Below are positions 48,397-56,608 of a stretch of DNA of 64,000 nt, piece after piece. The stretch is taken from the NCBI GenBank assembly GCA_002327925.1, contig DCVA01000020.1, positions 113,084 to 177,083 of the forward strand. Direction: 5' to 3'. A program made the translations under genes and the position numbers. Position 1 is the stretch's first letter. Every line of letters begins with the position of its first letter. The notes under the pieces are model-generated. The model saw only the letters and a list, made by a program, of their open reading frames with translations, had not been told where the DNA came from and searched no databases. Source of the DNA: Anaerolineales bacterium UBA2200 (GTDB taxonomy: Bacteria > Chloroflexota > Anaerolineae > UBA2200).

Positions 48397-50019
48397 CTAC
48401 TGACCTGGCCCTAGCTCAGGGGCGGGCCCGACCGGGGGAGGAACCGCCTGCACGACGATGCGCCTTCCCAGTACAGCGCCGTCGGCCAGCAACAGCCCCT
48501 GAACCTCCACTTGAGCGCCAACCTCCGGTGAGCCTTCCACCACAGTCCCGGCGTCGAACCTGACGACAACTCCTTCGACGACCCATTCCCCGACGCTCAT
48601 GGACTGAATCACGCCCTCAAACTGCACCTCTTCGGTGGGCAGCCGGATGATGATCTGCTTCGCCAGGATGGTGCCATCGCTCAGACGAACCGCCTTGATC
48701 TCGGCCAGCAGCCCCTTCTGAGGGTTGCCCTCGACCAGCGTGTAAGGATTGACTATCAGGTCGTATCCGCCGACGAACCACCGCTCCTCAGTCCAGCTTT
48801 CGATGAGCCCCTGGAACTCGAAGGGCTGCTCGGGGATCGAAGCGGCCGCCTCTACCTTGATCTCGACCGCCACGAGACTCTCATCCTCATTGCGGATGGC
48901 CAGCACGGTGGCCGTTGCACCGACCGCGGCGGGTGCCTGGGACTCGTCGATAGCCGTGCCCGGCCGGATCAGCACTTGCACGCCATCCACTGTCCAGGCC
49001 TCAGCCGACATCGCGTCGATCCTGCCCTTGACGCGCACCTTCACCTCTCGCGGCGGCAGGGGTGTGGGCGGTACGCGCGTCTCTGTGGATGTGGCGGTGG
49101 CGGTTGGGAGCGGCGTCGGCATGCTGCTTGGTGTCGCCGAAGGAATCACTTCCACGGGAAGGGTGGTGGGCTTGGACTGGGGTATCGTCGGTACCTCGGT
49201 CGGTGGTTCGCTCGTGGGCACAGCGGCCCGGGTCGACTCGGGCGTGTCCGAAGGTGCAGGCGCCGCGGCCAACGGCTCAGGCTCAACGGCAATACGCATG
49301 GCCCGCAGGGTGCCATCGCTCATCGAACGCGCGTCCACGCGGACCCTGGAGCCCAGGTCAAGCTCACCCTCCATGGCCGTATCGGATGAGACCAGGACCA
49401 CGACTCCGCCCACGGTCCACTGGTCGGGAGATACACGCTCCACCGTACCGCGAAATGACAGATCCGCCACGCGATGAGTGGTCACGATGGCCCTGGCTTC
49501 TTCGCGCCGGCGTTCGTCAAGCTGCTGCTGGAGCTGCGCTTTGGCTTCAGGATTGACCGTGAAGACCAGCTGGAACTCCTCGGCCATGCGCTTGACCGGG
49601 TAGAGGGCATCGCCCGGCAGACTGTTGGCGGACGCGGCCAGCGTTCCGCGACCCAGCAACACCACCAGTAGAATGCTCGCTAATGTTACCACAATGGCAC
49701 TACGACGCATCAGGGCCTGAACGCCGCCCCAGACGGTGACGCGCCGCCTTACTCTGCGGTCGCTCTCGGCTATGTTCAGTCGCGCGGCTTCCTGGAGCAG
49801 GCGCTGACGCCCGGCCTTCAGCCCTCCCGGAGGAGGAGGAACGTCCTCCCGCAGGGCTATCAGCTCTGCGGCCAGTTCCAGAAGTGGTCTGACCTCATCC
49901 GCCCGGTCAGGATGCTGCGCGAGAAAGGAGTCGAGGTCCCCCTCTGTCTCCTCTCCCGCGAAACGAGCGTCTATTCGATTGAGCCCTTCGTCCAATGCGG
50001 CTTCGAGGCTTTTGCTCAT
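48397..50019 (-). CDS. DUF5667 membrane protein with DUF5666 repeats, likely anti-sigma partner
   Basis: A 540-residue single-pass protein. A cytosolic helical part of about 100 residues (LDSFLAQHPDRADEVRPLLEL) is followed by a membrane helix (SAIVVTLASILLVVLLG) and the DUF5667 segment ASANSLPGDALYPVKRMAEEF. Then come four DUF5666-like repeats, split by a Pro/Thr/Ser-rich linker (about 255-320). Its ATG overlaps the sigma gene's stop codon (ATGA). Anti-sigma action of the cytosolic part is inferred; no zinc-binding HXXXCXXC motif is seen. The outer repeats may sense an envelope signal. Confidence 0.8.
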   Translation of the reverse strand: MSKSLEAALDEGLNRIDARFAGEETEGDLDSFLAQHPDRADEVRPLLELAAELIALREDVPPPPGGLKAGRQRLLQEAARLNIAESDRRVRRRVTVWGGVQALMRRSAIVVTLASILLVVLLGRGTLAASANSLPGDALYPVKRMAEEFQLVFTVNPEAKAQLQQQLDERRREEARAIVTTHRVADLSFRGTVERVSPDQWTVGGVVVLVSSDTAMEGELDLGSRVRVDARSMSDGTLRAMRIAVEPEPLAAAPAPSDTPESTRAAVPTSEPPTEVPTIPQSKPTTLPVEVIPSATPSSMPTPLPTATATSTETRVPPTPLPPREVKVRVKGRIDAMSAEAWTVDGVQVLIRPGTAIDESQAPAAVGATATVLAIRNEDESLVAVEIKVEAAASIPEQPFEFQGLIESWTEERWFVGGYDLIVNPYTLVEGNPQKGLLAEIKAVRLSDGTILAKQIIIRLPTEEVQFEGVIQSMSVGEWVVEGVVVRFDAGTVVEGSPEVGAQVEVQGLLLADGAVLGRRIVVQAVPPPVGPAPELGPGQ

Positions 50020-50558
50020 AGCTCTTCTCCGCCGATGATTCGACGCAGTGACGCCAGTGCCCTGAACTGCAACGACTTGACCGCTCCTTCCGATTTCCCG
50101 ATGGCCCTTGCCACTTCGGAATTGCTGAACCCTTCCAAAAACTTGAGTGTGATAACCACGTTCTGCTCACCCGTGAGCTGCCCGATGGCGGCACGAAGAC
50201 GCTGCTGGGCCATGGATCGCTCCGCAATATCCGCCGGGTGCTCATTGACCGGGACCGGCCACTCCTCCAGAGGCAACTCCTCCTGGTGACCGGTGCGGAA
50301 GTAGTCCACCACCAGATTGTGCGCGATGCGATAAAGCCAGCCCGAGAAGGAACTCTCCCAGGCTCGCGAAGAGCGGATCGCCTCCAGCATGCGCAGGAAG
50401 ACCGTAGCCGTCAGGTCCTCTGCCAGATGGGCATTACCGAGACGGTGGTATATATAGTTGTAGATGCGCAGCGAGTAACGATCATAGATCTCGGCGATGG
50501 CGGCCTGATCGTACTCTCTGGCCCTGCTCAGGAGTGCCGCTTCGGCATTCGGCTGCAT
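50016..50558 (-). CDS. ECF-type RNA polymerase sigma factor
   Basis: A 180-residue sigma-70 family ECF factor. Region 2: IAEIYDRYSLRIYNYIYHRLG, AEDLTATVFLRMLEAI, FSGWLYRIAHNLVVDYFR (-10 recognition). Region 4: ITLKFLEGFSNSEVARAIGKSEGAVKSLQFRALASLRR, the helix-turn-helix for -35 recognition (quoted segment split: FSNSEVARAIGKS then EGAVKSLQFRALASL). The start is the ATG giving MQPNAEAALLSR. It is coupled to the DUF5667 gene and preceded by a sigma-A promoter. Confidence 0.93.
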   Translation of the reverse strand: MQPNAEAALLSRAREYDQAAIAEIYDRYSLRIYNYIYHRLGNAHLAEDLTATVFLRMLEAIRSSRAWESSFSGWLYRIAHNLVVDYFRTGHQEELPLEEWPVPVNEHPADIAERSMAQQRLRAAIGQLTGEQNVVITLKFLEGFSNSEVARAIGKSEGAVKSLQFRALASLRRIIGGEEL

Positions 50559-50644
50559 CCTAGAGCCGCTCTCCTCTCTTGAAGACGTGGCGGGGTGGTG
50601 GAAGATACGGCATACCTCTACAACTGGCTTGAACGGTCCGCTAC

Positions 50645-50673
50645 ATGATACCCCTGCCATGTGCTATTGTCAA
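50645..50673 (-). promoter_or_regulatory. Promoter of the ECF sigma operon
   Basis: Minus-strand TTGACA, a 17-base spacer and TATCAT; leader of about 80 bases. It looks like a housekeeping promoter, so autoregulation by the ECF factor is not evident. Confidence 0.75.
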
Positions 50674-50678
50674 GCCAC

Positions 50679-50707
50679 TTGCACAAATGCCGGCATCCGA
50701 ATAACAT
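50679..50707 (+). promoter_or_regulatory. Promoter of the DUF7544-like membrane protein gene
   Basis: TTGCAC, a 17-base spacer and TAACAT, divergent from the sigma operon promoter with only five bases between the two -35 boxes. Confidence 0.55.
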
Positions 50708-50765
50708 ACCCTTATGCGCCGGGAGCGAGTGCGATGCTGTGCCCGGCGGACAAGAGGAGGTCGGT

Positions 50766-51695
50766 ATGGAGTATAGCAAGATTCTCAAGAGGGCGGCCCA
50801 CATCACGTGGAACCACAGGGCGCTGTGGCTCTTTGGCTTTCTGCTCGCCCTGTTTGGGTCGGGCGGAGGGAGTAGTTCAGGCCGGGGCATGCAGTGGACT
50901 CTGGATCGAACGGACCTGAACCGGCCAGAGTGGATCGGCCTGCTTGTGGTGGCGATCGTTGTGGCCGTGTTCGTTTTCGTGGTGCTCTCCATCGTGCTGA
51001 ACAGCATCAGCCGTGGAGCGCTGATCGGCATGGTGCGTGAGGTGGAAGAGAGCGACGGCACCACCGTGCGCAGCGGATGGAAGGCCGGGGCGTCGCGAAT
51101 GCTGTCGATGATCGGCATCGACCTGCTGACGGGGATCCCGGCGGCCATCGTGGCCCTGACGCTCTTCGCCCTGGCCGCCTCGCCGCTCCTGCTCCTTTTC
51201 GTGCGTCAGGGATCCGCCGGGCGGGGTGAGGCAACTGCGACCGTCGCGATCCTCTTCACAGTGCTGTTCGAACTGGGGGCCTTCGCCATAGTGGTGATCG
51301 GCTTCCTGGTCCTGAGCATGGTCGTGGAGCTCGCCTACCGGCGCTGCGTGCTGGAGAACGAGGGAGTCGTCGCGTCCCTGCGCGGCGGCTGGAACATGCT
51401 TCGCGCCAACAAGGGCAAGATCGCGGGGCTCTGGCTGGTTCTGATTGGGACGGGGCTGGTTGCCGGACTGGTCACCCTGCCCGTGTACCTGCTCGTCTTT
51501 GGCCTGGCGGGCGGCCTGGGCACAGGCGTCTACCTGGCAACGGAGTCGACGACCTTGGGCGTGCTGGCCGGGTTACTGCTCGCCGTGCCAGGAATGCTGG
51601 CCGCCGCTTTTGTCAGTGGCCTGTATCAGGCCTTCCAGTCGACGGCCTGGACGCTCGGCTACTCTGAGCTCGACACCCTGCCTGTCGTGGACTAG
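50766..51695 (+). CDS. Polytopic membrane protein (DUF7544/YciC-like)
   Basis: A 309-residue protein with six to seven membrane segments and Gly/Ala-rich helices, starting YSKILKRAAHITWNHRALWLFG, typical of small archaeal/bacterial DUF7544-like or glycerophosphodiesterase-type membrane domains. An ELAYRRCVLENEGVVASLRGGW segment lies before the last helices (two adjoining motifs: YRRCVLENEGV and ASLRGGWNML). The ATG has GGAGG five bases upstream. It is transcribed divergently from the sigma operon and ends in a strong terminator; function unknown. Confidence 0.7.
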   Translation: MEYSKILKRAAHITWNHRALWLFGFLLALFGSGGGSSSGRGMQWTLDRTDLNRPEWIGLLVVAIVVAVFVFVVLSIVLNSISRGALIGMVREVEESDGTTVRSGWKAGASRMLSMIGIDLLTGIPAAIVALTLFALAASPLLLLFVRQGSAGRGEATATVAILFTVLFELGAFAIVVIGFLVLSMVVELAYRRCVLENEGVVASLRGGWNMLRANKGKIAGLWLVLIGTGLVAGLVTLPVYLLVFGLAGGLGTGVYLATESTTLGVLAGLLLAVPGMLAAAFVSGLYQAFQSTAWTLGYSELDTLPVVD

Positions 51696-51710
51696 ACCCA
51701 CTATAACACA

Positions 51711-51746
51711 GGGGCTGCCCGGGGTGACTCAGGGCAGCCCCTTCTT
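51711..51746 (+). terminator. Bidirectional-type terminator between two convergent genes
   Basis: A perfect 10-bp stem GGGGCTGCCC / GGGCAGCCCC with an 11-base loop, followed by TTCTTCT on the plus strand. It separates the DUF7544-like gene from the convergent PAP2 gene. Confidence 0.8.
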
Positions 51747-51765
51747 CTGTCAATCGAAACTGGAT

Positions 51766-52641
51766 TCAGGAGACCTCTTCCCTCGGGGCCAGGCCGGTCC
51801 GAACAAAGACCCACGGGGCGAGCAGCGACGCCCAGAGCCCGATGAGCCCGTAACGCAGGACGCGAAAACCGAGGCCCGCCGGGAATACGATCTTGAGTCC
51901 GAAGTACAGCCCCACCAGCACGACAATCCCCAGCAGAAAGCGCAACGCCCGCTTCATCGCTGTGCCTGCCGTGCTGAAGCGGACGTACTCGCGTTCCAGT
52001 ACCACTCCGAATCCAAGCCCCAGGAGTGTACCCATCGACGACCCTGTGTCTGTCTCCGCGTGCAGCAAGAGCAGGATGAGGGGCGCCACGAGAGCAAGGA
52101 GCAACCGAGTCCCAAGGGACAGGTGGAACCTCCCCACGATCCGCTTCTCGAGCCAGATGAACAGGGCCACCAGCACTGCGCCCACCAGCGTGCCCGCAAT
52201 GACATCCTGCGGGTAGTGCACGCCCAGGTACACCCGCGACAGCCCGACCAGCAGGACGGCGAGGAGGGTCAGCGTCCACAGCCAGCGCCTGCGCGCACTG
52301 GCGGCCAGATAGCCCCACGCCGTCGTGGTCGACTGCGCGTGCCCGCTGGGAAACGAGTAGCCGGTGGCCTCGTCCAGCACGCGCACTTCCGTGGCAGGCG
52401 GCCGCGGGATGGTGAAGATCGCCTTGAGCACCGTGTTGACGTAGGCGGAGGTCAGATAGAGCACGCCGGCGCGCAGAGCCAGACGCTTGTCGACCACCCA
52501 GTAGAGAAGCGGCACCAGCAGCAGGTAGAACTTTTCGTCGCCCAGCATGGTGATCGCCCGGAACAGAGCATCCAGAGTGGGATTCCCCCACGCCTGGACC
52601 GCCTGATTGCCCCGCAGTCCCCATTCCAAAAGAGCTTCCAT
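51766..52641 (-). CDS. PAP2-family membrane phosphatase
   Basis: A 291-residue polytopic phosphatase. The tripartite active site is visible: KAIFTIPRPP (KX6RP), PSGHAQST (PSGH) and SRVYLGVHYPQDVIAG (SRX5HX3D). After the catalytic core about 110 residues form three or more additional helices. It probably removes phosphate from undecaprenyl-pyrophosphate or another lipid phosphate outside, recycling the carrier for cell-wall or glycan synthesis. The ATG is directly preceded by GGGGAGGGGAG. Confidence 0.9.
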   Translation of the reverse strand: MEALLEWGLRGNQAVQAWGNPTLDALFRAITMLGDEKFYLLLVPLLYWVVDKRLALRAGVLYLTSAYVNTVLKAIFTIPRPPATEVRVLDEATGYSFPSGHAQSTTTAWGYLAASARRRWLWTLTLLAVLLVGLSRVYLGVHYPQDVIAGTLVGAVLVALFIWLEKRIVGRFHLSLGTRLLLALVAPLILLLLHAETDTGSSMGTLLGLGFGVVLEREYVRFSTAGTAMKRALRFLLGIVVLVGLYFGLKIVFPAGLGFRVLRYGLIGLWASLLAPWVFVRTGLAPREEVS

Positions 52642-52669
52642 CTCCCCTCCCCTTCGGTCTGTTTCGAGT

Positions 52670-53755
52670 TCAGGCGGCAAAGCCCCGAACGCAGCGCAGG
52701 ACGATCGACGCGCAGGTCACCAGATCCGCCACAGCCACCTGCTCGTGCAACGTATGTTCGCCTTGGGCACCCATGCTCAGATTGACCACTTGTTTGCCGT
52801 GGGCGTTGAGGATATTGGCATCGCTTCCGCCGCCGCTGGGCACCAGCACGGGCTCGACCCCCTCCTGGCGGCAGGCTTCGGCCAGGGCCTGGACCATCCG
52901 CGCAGACTCCGTTAACGCATAACCCTGGTAGGAGCGAGCGATCTCCACATCCACCGTCGCGTCGTGAGCTCGCGCTGCCTGCTCCAGGGCCTCGCGCATG
53001 CTCGCCGTTTGCGCTTCCAGCTTGGCCACCTGGCGGCTGCGCGCCTCGCCGGTCAACTCGACCCGGTCCGGCACGATGTTGCGGGCGAGACCCCCATGGA
53101 TGATGCCGATGTTGGCGGTGGTCTCCGCATCGATGCGGCCCAGAGGCATGTTGTGGATGGCCTCTGCGGCCACGACGATGGCATTGACGCCCAATTCTGG
53201 ATGCGCACCGGCGTGGGCAGCCCTGCCGTGCACGACGGCAGTGACCAGGTCGTGGGTAGGAGCAGACACAACGATGGCTCCGGGCGGCCCTCCGCAGTCC
53301 AGCGAGACACCGAACCGCGAGAGCAGGCGAGATTTGTCCAGGAGCTTGATACCGTTCAGTCCCGTCTCTTCCTGGACCGTCACCAGCACCTCCAGGGGCG
53401 GATGAGCTGATCCTGTCTCCGAGAGGACGGCCAGCGTCTCCAGGATCACCGCCACGCCCGCTTTGTCGTCAGCTCCCAGGATGGTGGTGCCATCGCTGCG
53501 CACCACACCATCCTGCACCACGGGCCTGATTCCACGACCGGGCATGACCGTATCCATATGTGCCGCCAGCATCAGGGGCTCTCCCTGACCAGGCAAAAAC
53601 GCCACCAGATTGTGGTGAGCGTCCAGCTCCACACCCAGGCCAAGCCCGGTAAACCGGGCCGCGAGATCCTGAGCCATGGTCGCTTCCTCGCCCGAAGGAC
53701 TGTCGACCTGCACCAGCTCCAGGAACGTGTTCAACAATCGCTGCTCATTGACCAA
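52670..53755 (-). CDS. M20-family metallopeptidase (PepT-like)
   Basis: A 361-residue M20 peptidase. Zinc ligands: LAAHMDTVMPG, ILGADDKAGVAV, TVQEETGLNG (general base Glu pair), DCGG and a C-terminal His in GEHTLHEQ. The dimerisation lid domain contains GRAAHAGAHPELGVNA. It resembles tripeptidase/aminoacylase-like PepT enzymes. The start is TTG with GGGAGG seven bases upstream, giving (M)VNEQRLLNTFLELV; a longer ATG start (53782) is less likely. It lies 28 bases upstream of the PAP2 gene. Confidence 0.9.
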   Translation of the reverse strand: MVNEQRLLNTFLELVQVDSPSGEEATMAQDLAARFTGLGLGVELDAHHNLVAFLPGQGEPLMLAAHMDTVMPGRGIRPVVQDGVVRSDGTTILGADDKAGVAVILETLAVLSETGSAHPPLEVLVTVQEETGLNGIKLLDKSRLLSRFGVSLDCGGPPGAIVVSAPTHDLVTAVVHGRAAHAGAHPELGVNAIVVAAEAIHNMPLGRIDAETTANIGIIHGGLARNIVPDRVELTGEARSRQVAKLEAQTASMREALEQAARAHDATVDVEIARSYQGYALTESARMVQALAEACRQEGVEPVLVPSGGGSDANILNAHGKQVVNLSMGAQGEHTLHEQVAVADLVTCASIVLRCVRGFAA

Positions 53756-53776
53756 TCGATCCCCTCCCGTAATGAC

Positions 53777-53804
53777 TTGCATTTTGCCCCTGCCCAGCTA
53801 TAAT
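53777..53804 (+). promoter_or_regulatory. Promoter of tRNA-Ser
   Basis: TTGCAT, a 16-base spacer and a perfect TATAAT, with the transcription start about 10 bases before the tRNA. The -35 overlaps the 5' end of the M20 gene on the other strand. Confidence 0.68.
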
Positions 53805-53820
53805 TAGCCGGTTCTATCGT

Positions 53821-53907
53821 GGAGAGGTCGCATAGTCCGGTCTAGTGCGCGCGACTCGAAATCGCGTGGGCAGCAATGTCCCGTGGGTTCAAATCCCACC
53901 CTCTCCG
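53821..53907 (+). tRNA. tRNA-Ser (anticodon CGA)
   Basis: An 87-base class II tRNA: acceptor GGAGAGG/CCTCTCC, anticodon arm CGCGA-CTCGAAA-TCGCG giving anticodon CGA, long variable arm (GGGCAGCAATGTCCC), T arm GTGGG-TTCAAAT-CCCAC, discriminator G, no encoded CCA. It reads UCG. Confidence 0.96.
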
Positions 53908-53916
53908 CTCCAAAGG

Positions 53917-53946
53917 GCAGGCGTCCCGGTCCGTTCGGGCGCCTGC
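53917..53946 (+). terminator. Hairpin after tRNA-Ser, likely transcription end
   Basis: GCAGGCG-T-CCCG, a 7-base loop, then CGGG-CGCCTGC, 10 bases after the tRNA and just before the convergent DUF512 stop. It has no long T-tract, so terminator strength is uncertain. Confidence 0.5.
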
Positions 53947-53950
53947 TCTG

Positions 53951-55279
53951 CTATCCCTGCCGACCCGTATCGGCCTCCATCGACTGACCGGCTATGAGAT
54001 CGCTCAGACGATCCGCCAGCAGTACAGGCACGCCCACGGCCGCCTGGATATCCTTCAGAGAACAGTCATCCAGGGTGACCTCGGCGCTCGCATCGAACAT
54101 GACACGCGGCAAGACCAGCAGCCGGCCAGGGTCTACTCCGGACAGGGCTCGCTTCACATCTCCGCCGGTAAGCAGCCCGGAGACTGTGACCGTGGAGCCA
54201 AAAAACTCGTTCTCGACGGGTACGAGACTGACCCGGATGCCCGCCGCCTGAGCCAGCTCGGCAGCCAGTCTCGCCAACGTCGGGGCGATCAGCCTTCCGC
54301 ACACCAGGGTGATGTGCCCGTACGCCGTCAGGCGCTCCAGACTGCGCCGGCGGGCTCTGGACCAGTCATCCAGCAAAAGACGAGTCAGCCCTATGCCATT
54401 GGCCAGTTGCGGAAAGCCGTCATACGTGCTGCTGCCGGGAATGGGCATGCCGGCGAGCAGGTAGACCTCATCCGAAGGGTAGACCAACCTCAAACCCAGG
54501 CGTCTTTGCAGCTCGCGGCGTCGCGGGGTGGCCCAGGCCAGCAGGGCTCGCGCCTCCACGCCCGTCATCGTGCGCACGCTGGCGGATTGATAGCGGGTGA
54601 GACCAACAGGCACGATGCCGACCGACGTCACGGTCGGGAACAGCTTGGCCAGTTCGTCCACAGAGCGCTGCAGAACCTGTCCGTCGTTGACGCCCGGCAC
54701 AACGACAATCTGGGCATGCACCTCGACACCCAGCCTGCCGAGTCGGCTAATCTGCTGCAGCACGTCCGGAGCGTCCGGCAGTCCCAGCATCCTGGCACGA
54801 AGCGTCCTGTCTGTGGCGTGAACGGATACATACAGGGGGCTTAGCCTTTGTTCCGCAAGCCGCTCCCAGTCCTCCTCGGTCAGGTTGGTGAGGGTAACAA
54901 AGTTGCCGTAGAGAAAGGAATATCGGAGATCGTCGTCGCGCACGTAGAGGGTCTTGCGCATGCCGGGCGGCATCTGGTGAATGAAGCAGAACTCGCAGTG
55001 GTTATTGCAGCGCCGAATGCCGTCAAAAGTGGGGTCTGTGAACTCCAGGCCCATGTCATCGTCGACCCAGCGGTCGACCTGCACATGCTCGGCCCGGCCA
55101 TCCGCGCGGCGCACCGTCAGAGCCAGCGATTCATCGGCAGAGTAGAACTGGTAGTCGATGACGTCGCGCAGATTGTGTCCGTTGATCGCCAGCAAGCGAT
55201 CGCCAGGGTGCAGGTCAATCCGGTGCGCGAGGCTGCCTTCGCGAACGGCCAGAATCTCACCTCCCGGCGACTGTCTCAC
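53951..55279 (-). CDS. DUF512 radical-SAM protein with PDZ-like domain
   Basis: A 442-residue protein of the DUF512/TIGR03279 family. An N-terminal PDZ-like domain (GSLAHRIDLHPGDRLLAINGH) precedes a radical-SAM core whose cysteines read RCNNHCEFCFIHQMP (CX3CX2C). The C-terminal DUF512 domain includes VYPSDEVYLLAGMPIPG and ends near VTVSGLLTGGDV. These proteins are widespread in Gram-positive and photosynthetic bacteria; the reaction is unknown. The GTG start overlaps the upstream acyltransferase stop (GTGA). Confidence 0.9.
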   Translation of the reverse strand: MRQSPGGEILAVREGSLAHRIDLHPGDRLLAINGHNLRDVIDYQFYSADESLALTVRRADGRAEHVQVDRWVDDDMGLEFTDPTFDGIRRCNNHCEFCFIHQMPPGMRKTLYVRDDDLRYSFLYGNFVTLTNLTEEDWERLAEQRLSPLYVSVHATDRTLRARMLGLPDAPDVLQQISRLGRLGVEVHAQIVVVPGVNDGQVLQRSVDELAKLFPTVTSVGIVPVGLTRYQSASVRTMTGVEARALLAWATPRRRELQRRLGLRLVYPSDEVYLLAGMPIPGSSTYDGFPQLANGIGLTRLLLDDWSRARRRSLERLTAYGHITLVCGRLIAPTLARLAAELAQAAGIRVSLVPVENEFFGSTVTVSGLLTGGDVKRALSGVDPGRLLVLPRVMFDASAEVTLDDCSLKDIQAAVGVPVLLADRLSDLIAGQSMEADTGRQG

Positions 55280-55962
55280 CGATTCTGGCCTTCCGGCTGG
55301 CGGTAGGGATGAAGTGTGTCGGAGGTCGCCTGGCTCAGGTCGCTGTAGACCCCACGATACTCGGGCGGCAGGAGCGCCGACAGGCGATACATCGCCTCCC
55401 GGGTCATTCTGCGGAGCTGAGGGCGCTGCGGCAGGCCCGGGTCGGCCTGGAGCACAAACGGCTCACCGAAAGTAATCCGAAAGGGGGTTCGGCGCAGCCG
55501 CCTGACGTTCGACCCCAGTCTTTCGTGGCCGCTCAGGGCAACGGGAACTACAGGCAAGGCGGAGCGAACTGCCAGCCAGGCTAGCCCATCCCTTCCCTCC
55601 TGCAGCGAATGGATCTTGCTGCGTGTGCCCTCGGGCGCCATCAAGAGACCATGCCCCTTCTCGATCAGCGACAGGGCCGTGCGGATCGCATTCAGGTCCA
55701 GCTCACCGCGGTGTACCGGGAAGGTGCCGTAAAGACGAAGGGCGAGCGCCGCCACAGGGTTCTTGTAGTTCTCGATCTTGGACATGATGACGATGGGCCG
55801 CGGCGCAAGAGCACCTACCAGCACCGGGTCGATAAAGTAGATGTGGTTCATCATCGCGATGAACCCGCCCTGGCGAGGCACGTTGTCCGATCCGCTCAGC
55901 TCGATCCGGTACAGGAGATGGAACAGAGTGCGCATGAGCCAGTTGGCGACGGTGCGAAACAC
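55276..55962 (-). CDS. plsC: 1-acyl-sn-glycerol-3-phosphate acyltransferase (PlsC family), copy 1
   Basis: A 228-residue membrane-associated acyltransferase with intact active site: NHIYFID (HX4D, about residues 40-45), FPVHRGELD, and APEGTRS (about 109-115). It should add the second acyl chain in phosphatidate synthesis. The start is GTG with GAGGAGG five bases upstream. It is arranged in tandem with a divergent second copy and cmk, an order known from Firmicutes and others. Confidence 0.9.
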   Translation of the reverse strand: MFRTVANWLMRTLFHLLYRIELSGSDNVPRQGGFIAMMNHIYFIDPVLVGALAPRPIVIMSKIENYKNPVAALALRLYGTFPVHRGELDLNAIRTALSLIEKGHGLLMAPEGTRSKIHSLQEGRDGLAWLAVRSALPVVPVALSGHERLGSNVRRLRRTPFRITFGEPFVLQADPGLPQRPQLRRMTREAMYRLSALLPPEYRGVYSDLSQATSDTLHPYRQPEGQNR

Positions 55963-55972
55963 AGCGACCTCC

Positions 55973-56608
55973 TCAGCCGTAGACGCCGCGGTACTCTTGA
56001 GGCAAAAGCACCGCAATGCTGCGCATGATCTCATCACGCCCCTGCTCGAGCTGTGCACGGCGTGCGGCGCCCCGCTCGAGAGGCCCCTGGAGACGAAAGG
56101 GCGGGCCCATGTTCAAAGTCAGCCGCGTGCGGCGCAGACTCCTCCAGTCCGAGTAGGCCCTTTCCGTTCCCGTGATGCCCACGGGCAGAATCGGAGCTCC
56201 GCTGCGCAGTGCCAGGTAGGCGGCGCCGCTCTGGCCTCGCTCAAGGGCGTGGGTCGGGCTCTGTCTGGCTTCCGGGGCCAGGGCAAGCGTGCCTCCCCCA
56301 GACAGCACCTCCAGGGCACGCACCAGCAGGGCGCGGTCGTACTCTCCGCGGTGCACGGGAATCACGCCATAGAGACGCAAGAACGCCCCTGTGACGGGCA
56401 CCCGGTACAGGTCGGCAAGGGCCAGGCCCTCCACTTCGAATGGCATCTGCGAGATGACCAGCGGTCCATCGAGGTGAGCAACGTGGTTGAACACCACGAG
56501 CAATGGTCCGCCGTCAGGCACGTTCGAGCGACCGCTGACCTCGCAGTGGGACAAGACGCGGAAAGCGGCCCGCACCGTTCCCATCAGGACCTTCCGCATC
56601 GGTCTCAA
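55973..56608 (-). CDS. PlsC-like acyltransferase, copy 2, with altered EGTR motif
   Basis: A 211-residue paralogue of the neighbouring PlsC. The catalytic HX4D motif is present (NHVAHLD, residues 41-47) and IPVHRGEYD is kept, but the phosphate-binding APEGTRS motif is APEARQS (about 111-117), one residue shorter. It may use a different acceptor or be weakly active. Its 5' end overlaps the cmk stop codon (TTG at 56608, or ATG at 56599). Ten bases separate it from copy 1. Confidence 0.85.
   Translation of the reverse strand: MRPMRKVLMGTVRAAFRVLSHCEVSGRSNVPDGGPLLVVFNHVAHLDGPLVISQMPFEVEGLALADLYRVPVTGAFLRLYGVIPVHRGEYDRALLVRALEVLSGGGTLALAPEARQSPTHALERGQSGAAYLALRSGAPILPVGITGTERAYSDWRSLRRTRLTLNMGPPFRLQGPLERGAARRAQLEQGRDEIMRSIAVLLPQEYRGVYG

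Noticed and set aside
48397..50019. Classical zinc-binding anti-sigma factor
   Set aside because: The HXXXCXXC motif is missing; only a DUF5667-type link to ECF factors supports an anti-sigma role.
51445..52785. 446-codon plus-strand frame across the PAP2 gene
   Set aside because: Overlaps two real genes and a terminator and lacks homology; Gln/His/Arg-rich composition marks an antisense shadow.
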